Below are positions 55,019 through 63,442 of a stretch of 64,000 bases of DNA, piece by piece; the stretch's first letter is position 1, and every line of letters starts with the position of its first letter. The DNA comes from Campylobacteraceae bacterium (GTDB lineage: Bacteria > Campylobacterota > Campylobacteria > Campylobacterales > Campylobacteraceae). The position numbers and the translations under genes are program-made. The stretch is taken from contig JAISGD010000026.1 in NCBI GenBank assembly GCA_031263195.1, positions 1 to 64,000 of the forward strand, given 5' to 3'. Under the pieces are notes generated by a model, which searched no databases, was not told the origin of the DNA, and saw only the letters and a list, made by a program, of their open reading frames with translations.

Positions 55019-56572
55019 TTATTGCTCCTGTTTGTCGCTAAAGTATTCAAATGCAGTTTTTACAAAAGGGTGTTCCAACAGTTGTTGTTTCTCTTGCGCG
55101 TACTCGTCTTTAGCTTGCATCTGTTTAGCTATTTCGGCTTTTCTTTGTGCCTCTTTAGCCTCTTCTTCAATTCTCTCTTGCTCTTCTTTGGTTTTGCCTA
55201 TATGATTTACGACAAGTTCTGTGTTTGTGCCGAAAATATCCCAAGTGAACTGCTTTATGATGGAATATCCCGCTCTTATAATCTTTCTATCGCCGTTCAT
55301 CGCATGCGAGTTAAGGTAAAGCTTACTCTCTTTGAATGCTACAAATTCAATATTTTTCTCGAAACATTCGCCAAGTTCTATATTTCTATCCGTGAGTTTG
55401 GTGACAAGATGTTGAAACTTATCCGCCTCTTTATTGCTTTTCATAAGATTTTGGGTGGTATTTTGCAGCAAAGTCACGGCAGGTTCTTTATTTAATGGTG
55501 TGAATTCCATCTTTTCATTCTCAATGGAGGCTATCAAATCGTCTATTTTATCAATATTTAAAACTTCCATCATTTTAAAAAATACAAGCGCCAGCACGAA
55601 ACCATTTTCAGGATTTAGATACAAGAGGCTTTTAGCCTCACTCAAGACCCTAAAAAACCACTCGCATCGACGTGTCGTGAATTTTGAGTCATCCTGATTG
55701 AAATATCTGTCTTTCAGGTAAGATATCATTTCGTCTATAACGACGCCGCATTCGTAATGATTAAGCTCTTTTATAAATTCAAGAGCTTTTTTTCTGTCAC
55801 CATCCATGATGCATTTGAATATCTCTTTTAATTTTTCAGGATCAAGCAGTCCCAGCATTAAGGCTACAGATGAGGGAGTTAAATCGCTTTTTGAGAAGAT
55901 AATGGCTTGGTCAAGCAGTGTCAAAGTATCTCGCAGCGAGCCGTTGCCAGCACGCGCTATAATCTCCAAAGCGTCTTTGTCATACTTTATCCCTTCAAGA
56001 TTTAGAATGTGTTCCAAATGCTTTACGGTATCTTCTCGTGAAATCTGCTTAAAACGAAAATGCTGCGTACGCGAAAGTATCGTAGCTGGAAGTTTCATAG
56101 GGTCTGTCGTAGCAAGGATAAATTTTATATACTCCGGCGGTTCTTCAAGCGTTTTTAACAATGCGTTAAAAGCTTCACGTGTAAGCATATGAACTTCGTC
56201 GATTATAAATACTTTAAATCTTGCGGTTGTCGGTTTATATCTGGTTTTTTCTATCAACTCTCTTATGTCATCGATTTTACGCGAGCTTGCAGCGTCCATC
56301 TCTATGATATCTATATGCCTGTTTTCATTTGCCATGATACAGTTCGGACATATTTCACATGGATTTTTTGTAGGTCCGTTATCGCATACCAAAGCTTTAG
56401 CGAATATTCTTGCCGTTGATGTTTTACCGCTTCCTCTAAGTCCGGAAAATAGATAAGCGTGAGAAAGTCTATTTTGCGAAAGTGCCGATGAAAGTGTCGT
56501 TACAATTGCGTCTTGTCCTATCAATTTGTCAAAATTTGAGGGTCTATATTTTAAAGCTAAAACTTGCGACAC
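55019..56572 (-). CDS. dnaX: DNA polymerase III subunit gamma/tau
   Basis: Clamp-loader ATPase. It shows ALKYRPSNFDKLIGQDAIV, AYLFSGLRGSGKTSTARIFA (Walker A), a zinc module with CEICPNC, FIIDEVHMLTREAFNALLKTLEEPP (Walker B) and ILSRTQHFRFK (sensor 1/SRC-like). Domain III and a Glu/Lys-rich coiled region near the C-terminus follow. The 517 residues are shorter than E. coli tau, and no programmed frameshift site was sought in detail. No ybaB-recR follows, unlike many bacteria. Confidence 0.95.
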   Translation of the reverse strand: MSQVLALKYRPSNFDKLIGQDAIVTTLSSALSQNRLSHAYLFSGLRGSGKTSTARIFAKALVCDNGPTKNPCEICPNCIMANENRHIDIIEMDAASSRKIDDIRELIEKTRYKPTTARFKVFIIDEVHMLTREAFNALLKTLEEPPEYIKFILATTDPMKLPATILSRTQHFRFKQISREDTVKHLEHILNLEGIKYDKDALEIIARAGNGSLRDTLTLLDQAIIFSKSDLTPSSVALMLGLLDPEKLKEIFKCIMDGDRKKALEFIKELNHYECGVVIDEMISYLKDRYFNQDDSKFTTRRCEWFFRVLSEAKSLLYLNPENGFVLALVFFKMMEVLNIDKIDDLIASIENEKMEFTPLNKEPAVTLLQNTTQNLMKSNKEADKFQHLVTKLTDRNIELGECFEKNIEFVAFKESKLYLNSHAMNGDRKIIRAGYSIIKQFTWDIFGTNTELVVNHIGKTKEEQERIEEEAKEAQRKAEIAKQMQAKDEYAQEKQQLLEHPFVKTAFEYFSDKQEQ

Positions 56573-56646
56573 AAAAAACTCCTGCTTATGAATAAAGAAA
56601 AATTTTACTACTTATTTGATTAAAAAAAAGAATGGTTCGTACAGGA

Positions 56647-56830
56647 CTAATTTTTAAGCCATAAATCAGCTGTGGATTTGAGCGTTTTTACGTTATCGGA
56701 AGCTAAAAGTTTCAGTGATGTTTTATTTTTACTTCGGCTGATACGGTATTTTAGTCCTAAATACTCTACTATAGCGTCGCCGGAATGGATTAAAACATTT
56801 TTTGGGAAGTAATTTTTCAGCAATAGATAC
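56647..56830 (-). pseudogene. Remnant of a second glutamate racemase gene (3' end)
   Basis: On the minus strand about 58 codons read YFPKNVLIHSGDAIVEYLG, then KNKTSLKLLASDN and STADLWLKN before TAG at 56647. The intact murI at 59824 ends with YFPNSVLVHSGDAIVEYLR and TTTLKLLASDN with TAKTWL. About 31 of 54 aligned residues match by eye. The rest of murI is absent upstream of about 56830. It is a diverged paralogue fragment, not a recent duplication, and is probably non-functional. Confidence 0.75.
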
Positions 56831-56898
56831 GAAAGAAATATTAGAACTTATGCGCAGCTTCGAAAAGACAAATATTCACAAAATGATAGAGGCAAAAA

Positions 56899-57110
56899 AT
56901 GGAAATAAACAAACAATATTCATGACTTGAAAAATTGTATTTAACAGTAGACGATATAACATTTCTCTTTAATTTTAGCGCAACGGCATGGCGCAATATG
57001 GTCAATGAGAGTAAAGCCCCTTTGCCTGTAATTATCGATACGTTGTTTGGAAAAAAGAAGATATAATAGAGTTTAATAAAAAGTGGGAGGCTGGCGAGGT
57101 TGATTTTTGA
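56899..57110 (+). pseudogene. Broken AlpA/HTH_17-like small regulator
   Basis: ATG with GAGG upstream starts MEINKQYS, followed by a stop (TGA at 56923), then LEKLYLTVDDITFLFNFSAT and AWRNMVNESKAPLPVIIDT. After a frame change at about 57040 it reads WKKEDIIEFNKKWEAGEVDF and stops at 57108. The combined layout, a helix-turn-helix of the form 'sequence-DDI-LF-S-TAWR' ending W-K-x-EDI-EF, is that of AlpA/excisionase-type regulators of prophages and integrative elements. One nonsense codon and one frameshift suggest a dead remnant. Confidence 0.5.
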
Positions 57111-57274
57111 CGGTAAAAACCTACTACAACTTTCTACAAAATCCCTAAAATACGTCCTAATTCACTCCAGTTTAAATCCTATTTCGGCAACCAAAAATCA
57201 AATCTTCATATAAATTTATATAAAATTGCTAAAAAACAGTATAATATTTCTAAATTTCGCATAAAGGAGTGTTT

Positions 57275-58129
57275 ATGAAAAGAGTTTTTTTGCTTTTAAT
57301 CGCATGTTGTTTTGCATATGCGCAAATCGGTGATAACGTAAAATCATACAAACTTGGCGAAGCAGAATTTATCGCTCTAAAAGATAAAGATACAAATATG
57401 GGAAAATCTATATTATTGGAACCTGACGCAAAAATCGTAAAAGACGTTATGCCCGACAACCAAAATCCTTCATCTATAAACGCTTTTATCTTGAAAACTA
57501 AGAATAAAGTCATACTGATAGACACAGGTCTTGGAAGCAACGGAGAGTTACTGCAAAATTTAAAAAGTGCGAATACTAAACCGGAAAATATAGATATTGT
57601 GTTACTTACGCATATGCACGGGGATCATATAGGAGGATTGGTAGGTTCTAAAAATGAAAAGATATTTTCAAAAGCCATAGTTTACGCAGCGGATAAAGAG
57701 TTAGAATATTGGCTAAGCGACCTTCCTGCTAATAAAGCGAATAGCGATTTGGCAAAGACCGCAAAAAACGTTTATGGAGATAATTTTAAAACTTTTGTAT
57801 GGAATGATAATATAACCCCAGAGATAAAGGCTTTGGAAGCAGCAGGTCATACGCCCGGACACACAGCGTTTGAGATAACGTCAAAAAATGAGAAGATACT
57901 TGTGATAGGCGATCTGATACACAGCCTAAAAGTTCAGACGGCAGATCCTAATATGTCGGTTGCTTTTGACATTGATCCAAAACAAGCCGCCGATACAAGA
58001 ATTAAAATCTTTAACCAAGCAGCCAAAGAAAATACAAAAATAGCAGGTATGCATTTACCATTTTCCGGCGTAGGGTATATGTCAAAAGATGCAAACGGTT
58101 CGTATAAATTTACAGCAAGCGATAAGTAA
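57275..58129 (+). CDS. Secreted metallo-beta-lactamase-fold hydrolase
   Basis: A 284-residue protein with an N-terminal signal peptide (MKRVFLLLIACCFAYA). The zinc-binding THMHGDHIGG is at about residues 112-121; further metal ligands are in EAAGHTPGHTAFE and VIGDLIHSL, and the last His in AGMHLPFSG. It belongs to the broad lactonase/hydrolase group of the superfamily and should act in the periplasm. The substrate is unknown. I chose the ATG at 57275, with AAGGAG upstream, over a GTG two codons earlier. Confidence 0.88.
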   Translation: MKRVFLLLIACCFAYAQIGDNVKSYKLGEAEFIALKDKDTNMGKSILLEPDAKIVKDVMPDNQNPSSINAFILKTKNKVILIDTGLGSNGELLQNLKSANTKPENIDIVLLTHMHGDHIGGLVGSKNEKIFSKAIVYAADKELEYWLSDLPANKANSDLAKTAKNVYGDNFKTFVWNDNITPEIKALEAAGHTPGHTAFEITSKNEKILVIGDLIHSLKVQTADPNMSVAFDIDPKQAADTRIKIFNQAAKENTKIAGMHLPFSGVGYMSKDANGSYKFTASDK

Positions 58130-58140
58130 GTATTTTAAGT

Positions 58141-58173
58141 TTTTACCAAAGAGTTTTAAACTCTTTGGTAAAA
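58141..58173. terminator. Bidirectional terminator between convergent genes
   Basis: A 33-base perfect inverted repeat (16-base arms TTTTACCAAAGAGTTT and its complement, one central T) sits 11 bases after the hydrolase stop and seven bases before the transporter stop. A-rich and T-rich ends on both sides fit termination in both directions. Confidence 0.9.
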
Positions 58174-58179
58174 TTAAAT

Positions 58180-59634
58180 TTAAAAAATCCAATCATAAGC
58201 GAAATTCATAATCCAAGGCACTCCCACAAGCAAATATACAAGTATATAAAATATACCGAAAATGCAGCCAAGTCGCCAAAAATCAGCTGTTTTTATATAT
58301 CCGCTAGCAAACCAAATAGGACTGTGCCCGGTGCCGTATGGAGTTAAAACACCCATAAGACCCATAGGAAGTATCATCAGTAAAGTAGCGAGCGATACGT
58401 CAACTCCGGGAATTGATGAAGCCATTACGATAAATACGCCCAAAAGCGCTGTTACATGTGCGGTTCCGGAAGCAAAGAAGTAATGAATAAAATAGAAAAT
58501 CAACACAAGTCCTATCATCGCGCCAATAGGTGAAAAATCCGCGAGATATCCGCCTGTGATTGTCATAACCCAATCCAAAAATCCAACATTTTTAAGGCCC
58601 CCTGCCATAGTTACAAGCGTGCCGAACCACACCAAAACGTTCCAAGCGGGTTTATTGCCTAAAAAATCATTCCAAGATATTATCTTGCACGCTATCATCG
58701 CTATGATTACCATTATAGCCGTAGTTGTCGGGTTTACGCCGAAATATCCGCTTCCTATCCATAAAATCAATGCACAAATCGATATGAATACCATACATAT
58801 CTCTTTTAAAGATATTTTGCCAAGCTTCTCAGCCTCTTCCGCCGCCCATTTTACCACGTGCGCTGAACCTTTGATTTCGGGCGGATATATAAAATAAGCT
58901 AAAAGCGGGGTCGCTATAAAAAGTATAATACTAACGGGTAAAAAAGCTACCAGCCATCCGCTCCAATCCACTACCGATACGCCAGATTTGCCCGCGACTT
59001 CCAACGCCAACGAATTTGGCGCTTGTCCGGTTAAAAAGATTGAGCTTGATACGCATGTAGCCGCTAAAGCGCACCACGCAAGATAAGATCCTATTTTTTT
59101 CGAATCTTTTTCGGGATAACTTTCGAACATCGGCGGAATTGACATAATAATAGGATAAAGCGTTCCGCCGCTTCTTGCCGCGTTGCTTGGAATGAATGGC
59201 GCCAATATGCCGTCCGTTATGGATATGGCGTACCCAAGACCAAGCGTTGATTTGCCAAGTTTCTTGACCAAATTAAGAGCTATGCGTTTGCCAAGACCTG
59301 AATTTTGATATCCTATGCCTATCATAAAGGCAGCGAAAATCAACCAAACCGTAGCGTTGTCAAAGCCCGTTAATGCCCAATTTATAGCCGTAGAAGCGCT
59401 AACGCTATTCTCGCCAGAACCAACCGGTCCTACTTTGAAAAGCACAGCCAGCGTAACGCCTATAAGACCTATTAAAGCGGCAGGTATCGGCTCTACAATC
59501 AAACCGACAATAACTCCTATAAAAATGCTAAAATAGATCCAAGTATTTAAACTAACACCTTCAGGCGTTGGAATTAAAAAAACTATAATTCCAAATACAA
59601 GCGGTATCAAAAGCTTAATGGATTTGTTCATCAT
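58180..59634 (-). CDS. DASS-family anion (dicarboxylate/sulfate) transporter
   Basis: A 484-residue polytopic membrane protein with about 11 to 12 hydrophobic segments. It shows the divalent anion:Na+ symporter family features: SNAARSGGTLYPI with the SNT-like first motif, FLTGQAPNSLALEVA as the second, and TALLGVFIVMASSIPG and GTGHSPIWFASGYI near the C-terminus. It is likely to import a C4-dicarboxylate or related anion; CitT-type exchangers are equally possible. It ends at a bidirectional terminator. Confidence 0.88.
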   Translation of the reverse strand: MMNKSIKLLIPLVFGIIVFLIPTPEGVSLNTWIYFSIFIGVIVGLIVEPIPAALIGLIGVTLAVLFKVGPVGSGENSVSASTAINWALTGFDNATVWLIFAAFMIGIGYQNSGLGKRIALNLVKKLGKSTLGLGYAISITDGILAPFIPSNAARSGGTLYPIIMSIPPMFESYPEKDSKKIGSYLAWCALAATCVSSSIFLTGQAPNSLALEVAGKSGVSVVDWSGWLVAFLPVSIILFIATPLLAYFIYPPEIKGSAHVVKWAAEEAEKLGKISLKEICMVFISICALILWIGSGYFGVNPTTTAIMVIIAMIACKIISWNDFLGNKPAWNVLVWFGTLVTMAGGLKNVGFLDWVMTITGGYLADFSPIGAMIGLVLIFYFIHYFFASGTAHVTALLGVFIVMASSIPGVDVSLATLLMILPMGLMGVLTPYGTGHSPIWFASGYIKTADFWRLGCIFGIFYILVYLLVGVPWIMNFAYDWIF

Positions 59635-59823
59635 CTTCCTTTAAATGAAATTTTTTGACTAAAACTATAACAAAAAAATCTATAAAAATCTTTATACTAT
59701 TTTAAATAATTTATTGAATTTATTTTTTAATTAAAAAGCAGAAACTTTTGTGTAATAAGAATATTTTGGTTTAAGAAAACTTTCTAAAACTATCAGCTAG
59801 CAAGCAAAAATCAGCACAAATTT

Positions 59824-60573
59824 TTATATCAATCCGCATAGCCAAGTTTTCGCGGTTTTTTTAACTCTCTCCAAATTATCCGAGGCGAGTAATTTTAACG
59901 TTGTAGTATCAGCATTTGAACGCAAACGGCGTTTTGTCCGCAAATATTCGACTATGGCATCGCCCGAATGCACAAGAACACTGTTTGGAAAATACTCTCC
60001 AATGGCTTTGGCGATAAGCGGAAAATGTGTGCAACCCAATATTATAGCGTCGGGATTTTGTTTAATATCTTTGAAATAATACTTAACCGCGCTTTTTAAT
60101 ACGTCTCCTTCAAAAAGTCCCTCTTCAACAATAGGCACAAACAGCGAAGGAGCTAAAGAGATAATATTTTCATACCCTTTTTGCGATAAAAGTTTTTGAT
60201 ACTGTCCGCTTGCTATTGTGGCTTTGGTTCCTAAAATGAGAATGGAAGAGTTTTTGTCATTCAAAGCGTTTACGGTCGCCAAAACACCCGGTTCTATCAC
60301 GCCGAACACATCAAAAGACGCGTTTTTACGAAGCTCTTCAAGGGCATATGCGCTTACAGTGTTGCATGCCACTATCAACATATCTATATCAAAACTTTTT
60401 AAAAAATCAAGCGCTTCAAGAGAATATTTTATAATTGTTTTTGAATCTTTTGTGCCGTAAGGAACACGCGCCGTGTCGCCAAAATATATTATCTCGTCAA
60501 ATAGTCTATGTTCAATCAAGCTTTTTGTGACGGTAAGTCCGCCTACGCCGCTGTCATATACGCCGACTCTCAC
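59824..60573 (-). CDS. murI: Glutamate racemase
   Basis: Makes D-glutamate for peptidoglycan. It shows VGVYDSGVGGLTV (first catalytic region), FGDTARVPYGTKD, VACNTVSAYAL with catalytic Cys (about residue 70), and ILGCTHFPLIA with the second Cys (about 179). It has 249 residues. The start is GTG at 60573 (an ATG two bases earlier is out of frame). Its Shine-Dalgarno AAAGG is inside the 3' arm of the hairpin described at 60577. A diverged 3' paralogue fragment lies at 56.7 kb. Confidence 0.95.
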   Translation of the reverse strand: MRVGVYDSGVGGLTVTKSLIEHRLFDEIIYFGDTARVPYGTKDSKTIIKYSLEALDFLKSFDIDMLIVACNTVSAYALEELRKNASFDVFGVIEPGVLATVNALNDKNSSILILGTKATIASGQYQKLLSQKGYENIISLAPSLFVPIVEEGLFEGDVLKSAVKYYFKDIKQNPDAIILGCTHFPLIAKAIGEYFPNSVLVHSGDAIVEYLRTKRRLRSNADTTTLKLLASDNLERVKKTAKTWLCGLI

Positions 60574-60576
60574 ATA

Positions 60577-60600
60577 AAAACCTTTACATGTAAAGGTTTT
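60577..60600 (-). terminator. Palindrome between rho and murI covering the murI RBS
   Basis: A 24-base perfect palindrome (AAAACCTTTACA and TGTAAAGGTTTT) lies four bases upstream of the murI GTG. Read on the minus strand it is followed by TTATGTG. It can serve as a terminator of rho, or as a structure that hides the AAAGG ribosome site of murI. Both readings rest on sequence only. Confidence 0.6.
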
Positions 60601-60657
60601 GAGAGGTTACAAAACTTATCAAAATAACTTGTATTTAAGTTCGGCAATTTTTTCATA

Positions 60658-61998
60658 TCAAGCTTCGTTCATTATAGCCAAAAGCTCTTCATTGTTTTTT
60701 GTTTTAAGCATTTTAGAATATAAAAATTTCAAAGCTTCTATATCTTCCATTTGGCTTATAGCGCCTCGTATAGCCCAAACTTTTTGCAATACGTCGGCAT
60801 TTACCAAAAGTTCCTCTTTTCTTGTGCCTGATTTTATAATGTTTATAGCAGGATATATTCTTCTATCGGAGATATTTCTATCAAGCACTATCTCGCTGTT
60901 GCCGGTACCTTTGAACTCTTCAAAAATAACTTCGTCCATACGACTTCCGGTATCAATCAAAGCGGTCGCTATAATAGTAAGACTTCCGCCGTTTTCTATA
61001 TTTCTCGCCGCGCCGAAAAATCTTTTGGGTTTATGCAAAGCATTCGCGTCCACGCCGCCGCTTAACACTTTTCCGCTTGAAGGAGTTACAGTATTATACG
61101 CGCGTGCTAAACGTGTAATGGAATCTAACAAGATAATCACATCTTTTCCCATCTCAACGCTTCGCTTCGCTTTTTCAATAACAAGTTCGGCTACGCGCAC
61201 GTGATTTGACGCGGGCAGATCAAAAGTGGAGCTAAAAACCTCTCCTTTTACACTGCGCTGCATGTCGGTAACCTCTTCAGGTCTTTCGTCTACCAAAAGC
61301 ACGATAAGTTCGGATTCGGGATGATTTTGAGCGATGCCGTGTGCTAGTTCTTTCATAAGTTCCGTCTTACCGCTTCTAGGAGGCGCTACGATAAGCCCTC
61401 TTTGCCCTTTGCCGATAGGTGTGAATAGATCAAGCACTCGACCTGTTAATTTTATAGAGTTATATTCGAGTTTTATTTTCTGCGTCGGAAAAAGCGGCGT
61501 TAAGTTATCAAAAAGAGGACGACTTTTTGAATCTTGCATAGGAAGATAGTTGATAGCCTCGATCTTTAAAAGCGCGTAATATCTCTCTTGATCTTTTGGA
61601 GGACGCACTTGTCCGGTTACTATATCTCCCGTTCTTAAAGCGAACTTTCTAATCTGCGTACTGCTCACATAAGCGTCGTTCGCGCTGTCCGTTAAATTGG
61701 AATCAGTCGCTCTTAAAAAACCGTAACCTTCGTTTGAAATCTCTAAAATGCCTGTTAAAAGGATAAATCCGCCTTTGCTCGTTTGCGATTTTAATATCTC
61801 AAACATTAAGTCTTGGCGTTTTAATTCGCTCGGATTTTCTACCTCTATGCTCAAAGCTATATCAAGCAATTTATTCAAAGGCAAAACCCTCAAATCTTCT
61901 ATTTTATAACCGTCTACAGGTACGTGTGTACGGGTTTTGCCGTTGGAATATCTCGATTCTTTAACGGGGTTTTGCTGTGTCGGTAGATTTTCGTCCAT
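60658..61998 (-). CDS. rho: Transcription termination factor Rho
   Basis: Hexameric RNA helicase that ends Rho-dependent transcripts. It has an N-terminal Rho-N domain, a cold-shock-like RNA-binding domain ([19 protein letters not shown], with [15 protein letters not shown]), Walker A in [17 protein letters not shown], Walker B with [19 protein letters not shown], and the Q/R loops [11 protein letters not shown] and [20 protein letters not shown]. It has 446 residues. It precedes murI on the same strand with about 85 bases between. Confidence 0.97.
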   Translation of the reverse strand: MDENLPTQQNPVKESRYSNGKTRTHVPVDGYKIEDLRVLPLNKLLDIALSIEVENPSELKRQDLMFEILKSQTSKGGFILLTGILEISNEGYGFLRATDSNLTDSANDAYVSSTQIRKFALRTGDIVTGQVRPPKDQERYYALLKIEAINYLPMQDSKSRPLFDNLTPLFPTQKIKLEYNSIKLTGRVLDLFTPIGKGQRGLIVAPPRSGKTELMKELAHGIAQNHPESELIVLLVDERPEEVTDMQRSVKGEVFSSTFDLPASNHVRVAELVIEKAKRSVEMGKDVIILLDSITRLARAYNTVTPSSGKVLSGGVDANALHKPKRFFGAARNIENGGSLTIIATALIDTGSRMDEVIFEEFKGTGNSEIVLDRNISDRRIYPAINIIKSGTRKEELLVNADVLQKVWAIRGAISQMEDIEALKFLYSKMLKTKNNEELLAIMNEA

Positions 61999-62114
61999 AA
62001 ATCCTCTTTAGTGAAATATATTTAATGAGGGTCTGCCATAAGGCAAACATTAAAATTGTGAAGCTAAACAAATCAAAGGTACAATTTTATACTAATTTTT
62101 GCTTGATTGTCAAG

Positions 62115-62510
62115 TTATGCAGCGAAATTTATATAAAAAATTACCGCATAAAAAAGCGTAACAGCTGCTTTTAAGGGAAAGTTCAGAGGTATATCGCGTT
62201 CCAACATTTGCGCAAATATCCCAAGCGGCTCAGCTTTTGCGATTTTGTCAAGCAGTATAAGTTTTAAAATAATATCAGAAGCTTTAAGGATGATCAATAA
62301 CATGATTAAAAATGAGAAATTGTTAAAGTATATCGCCGCAAAAATAGCTGCGTAAAATGATGGGTGCATACATAAAAAATACACAATCCCACGCTCATAA
62401 AGCCGTGACAAATTTAGTATGTATGAGCTTACCGTCTCACCTTTTTGTACATAAAAAAGTTCAAATAATTCGCAACTGATATATATGATAAAAATCACTT
62501 GAAAAGTCAT
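62115..62510 (-). CDS. Hypothetical integral membrane protein
   Basis: No recognised family. A 131-residue protein with three to four hydrophobic segments (about residues 3-20, 48-66, 68-86 and 112-130) joined by short loops, one with LLDKIAKAEPLGIFAQ. The start at 62510 has weak upstream signals. It lies on the rho strand but about 115 bases upstream of rho's ATG. Open-frame length and hydrophobic pattern suggest a real gene, but confidence is moderate. Confidence 0.5.
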   Translation of the reverse strand: MTFQVIFIIYISCELFELFYVQKGETVSSYILNLSRLYERGIVYFLCMHPSFYAAIFAAIYFNNFSFLIMLLIILKASDIILKLILLDKIAKAEPLGIFAQMLERDIPLNFPLKAAVTLFYAVIFYINFAA

Positions 62511-62682
62511 AAATACATGATAACAACTGAGAGCTTAAAACAAGTAATATTTTAATAGTTTTAATAATTCATACGCTATAATCCAAATTTGAAAATGCAA
62601 GAAATATATTTGCAGATTAATAAAATTGCAAACGGTTTTATATTACAAAAATATTTGTATCAATTGCAAAAAAGAAGCCGGT

Positions 62683-63333
62683 ATGGAAAAATTAAAACCA
62701 AATGACCAAATGGCCAAAAATGCGATTATATTTATTTGGATCGTTTTAATATTGGAAGTTGTAAGTTTTATCTCAAGCTATTTACAATATGATTTACTCC
62801 AAACAGTGGCGAATGGAGGATATATTTCTCCTGAAGCGGCTGACGCTAATGATAACAGAGAACAAACAATTTACGTTATTTATTTAATCGCTTTTATAAT
62901 TTCTGCAATAACTTTTATTGTATGGTTTAGAAGAGCATATTATAATTTGCATCAAAAAGTAGATTCACTGCTTTATTCGGAAGGTTGGGCAGCAGGTAGT
63001 TGGTTTATTCCGATTATTAATTTATATAGACCGTATAAGATAATGAAAGAGTTATATGTTAAAACAAAAGAGTTGCTTGAAAAAAGAGGTTTTTTAGCAC
63101 AAGTAAATTACACAACAAGCTATGTGGGCTGGTGGTGGTCGATTTGGATAATCAAAGGATTTATTTCAAATTTTATGTATAGATACTCTTTGAAAGCTGA
63201 CACCGTTAATGAATATATCGCTCTGACGGTTGCGGGAATGATTTTTAGCATTTTAAATATATTGTGTGCGCTGATTACAGTTAAAATTATTAAAGATTAC
63301 TCCAAAGTAGAATCTCTATTAAAAGAAGTATAA
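62683..63333 (+). CDS. DUF4328-like membrane protein
   Basis: A 216-residue polytopic protein with about five hydrophobic segments and the DUF4328-type core VWFRRAYYNLH, SEGWAAGSWFIPIINLYRPYKIMKEL and WWWSIWIIKGFISNF. The frame extends upstream to a TTG at 62626 and would add NICINCKKEAG, half of a zinc-ribbon-like CxxC; the family often has such a module at its N-terminus. I chose the internal ATG at 62683, though the longer form cannot be excluded. Function is unknown. Confidence 0.7.
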   Translation: MEKLKPNDQMAKNAIIFIWIVLILEVVSFISSYLQYDLLQTVANGGYISPEAADANDNREQTIYVIYLIAFIISAITFIVWFRRAYYNLHQKVDSLLYSEGWAAGSWFIPIINLYRPYKIMKELYVKTKELLEKRGFLAQVNYTTSYVGWWWSIWIIKGFISNFMYRYSLKADTVNEYIALTVAGMIFSILNILCALITVKIIKDYSKVESLLKEV

Positions 63334-63346
63334 GGAAGTTTATCAC

Positions 63347-63442
63347 TTGAATACATTTGTAAAGTATTATTGTACGCAAACTAACAATTTTGGAGTTATA
63401 AAATTTAATGAAAATGATATTTGTATGATGAAAGTTAAATAA
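63347..63442 (+). CDS. Candidate 31-residue peptide before the P-type ATPase
   Basis: TTG start with AAGGAAG nine bases upstream opens a 31-codon frame (ending FNENDICMMKVK) whose stop overlaps the ATPase ATG as TAATG. Such coupling suggests translation. It has two Cys residues. It resembles no known family to me and could be chance. Confidence 0.35.
   Translation: MNTFVKYYCTQTNNFGVIKFNENDICMMKVK

Noticed and set aside
56812-56928. Plus-strand open stretch resembling the start of a biotin carboxyl carrier (IDTKEILELMRSFEKTN)
   Set aside because: It is about 35 codons with no start codon, overlaps the murI relic and runs into a stop. The similarity is too short to support.
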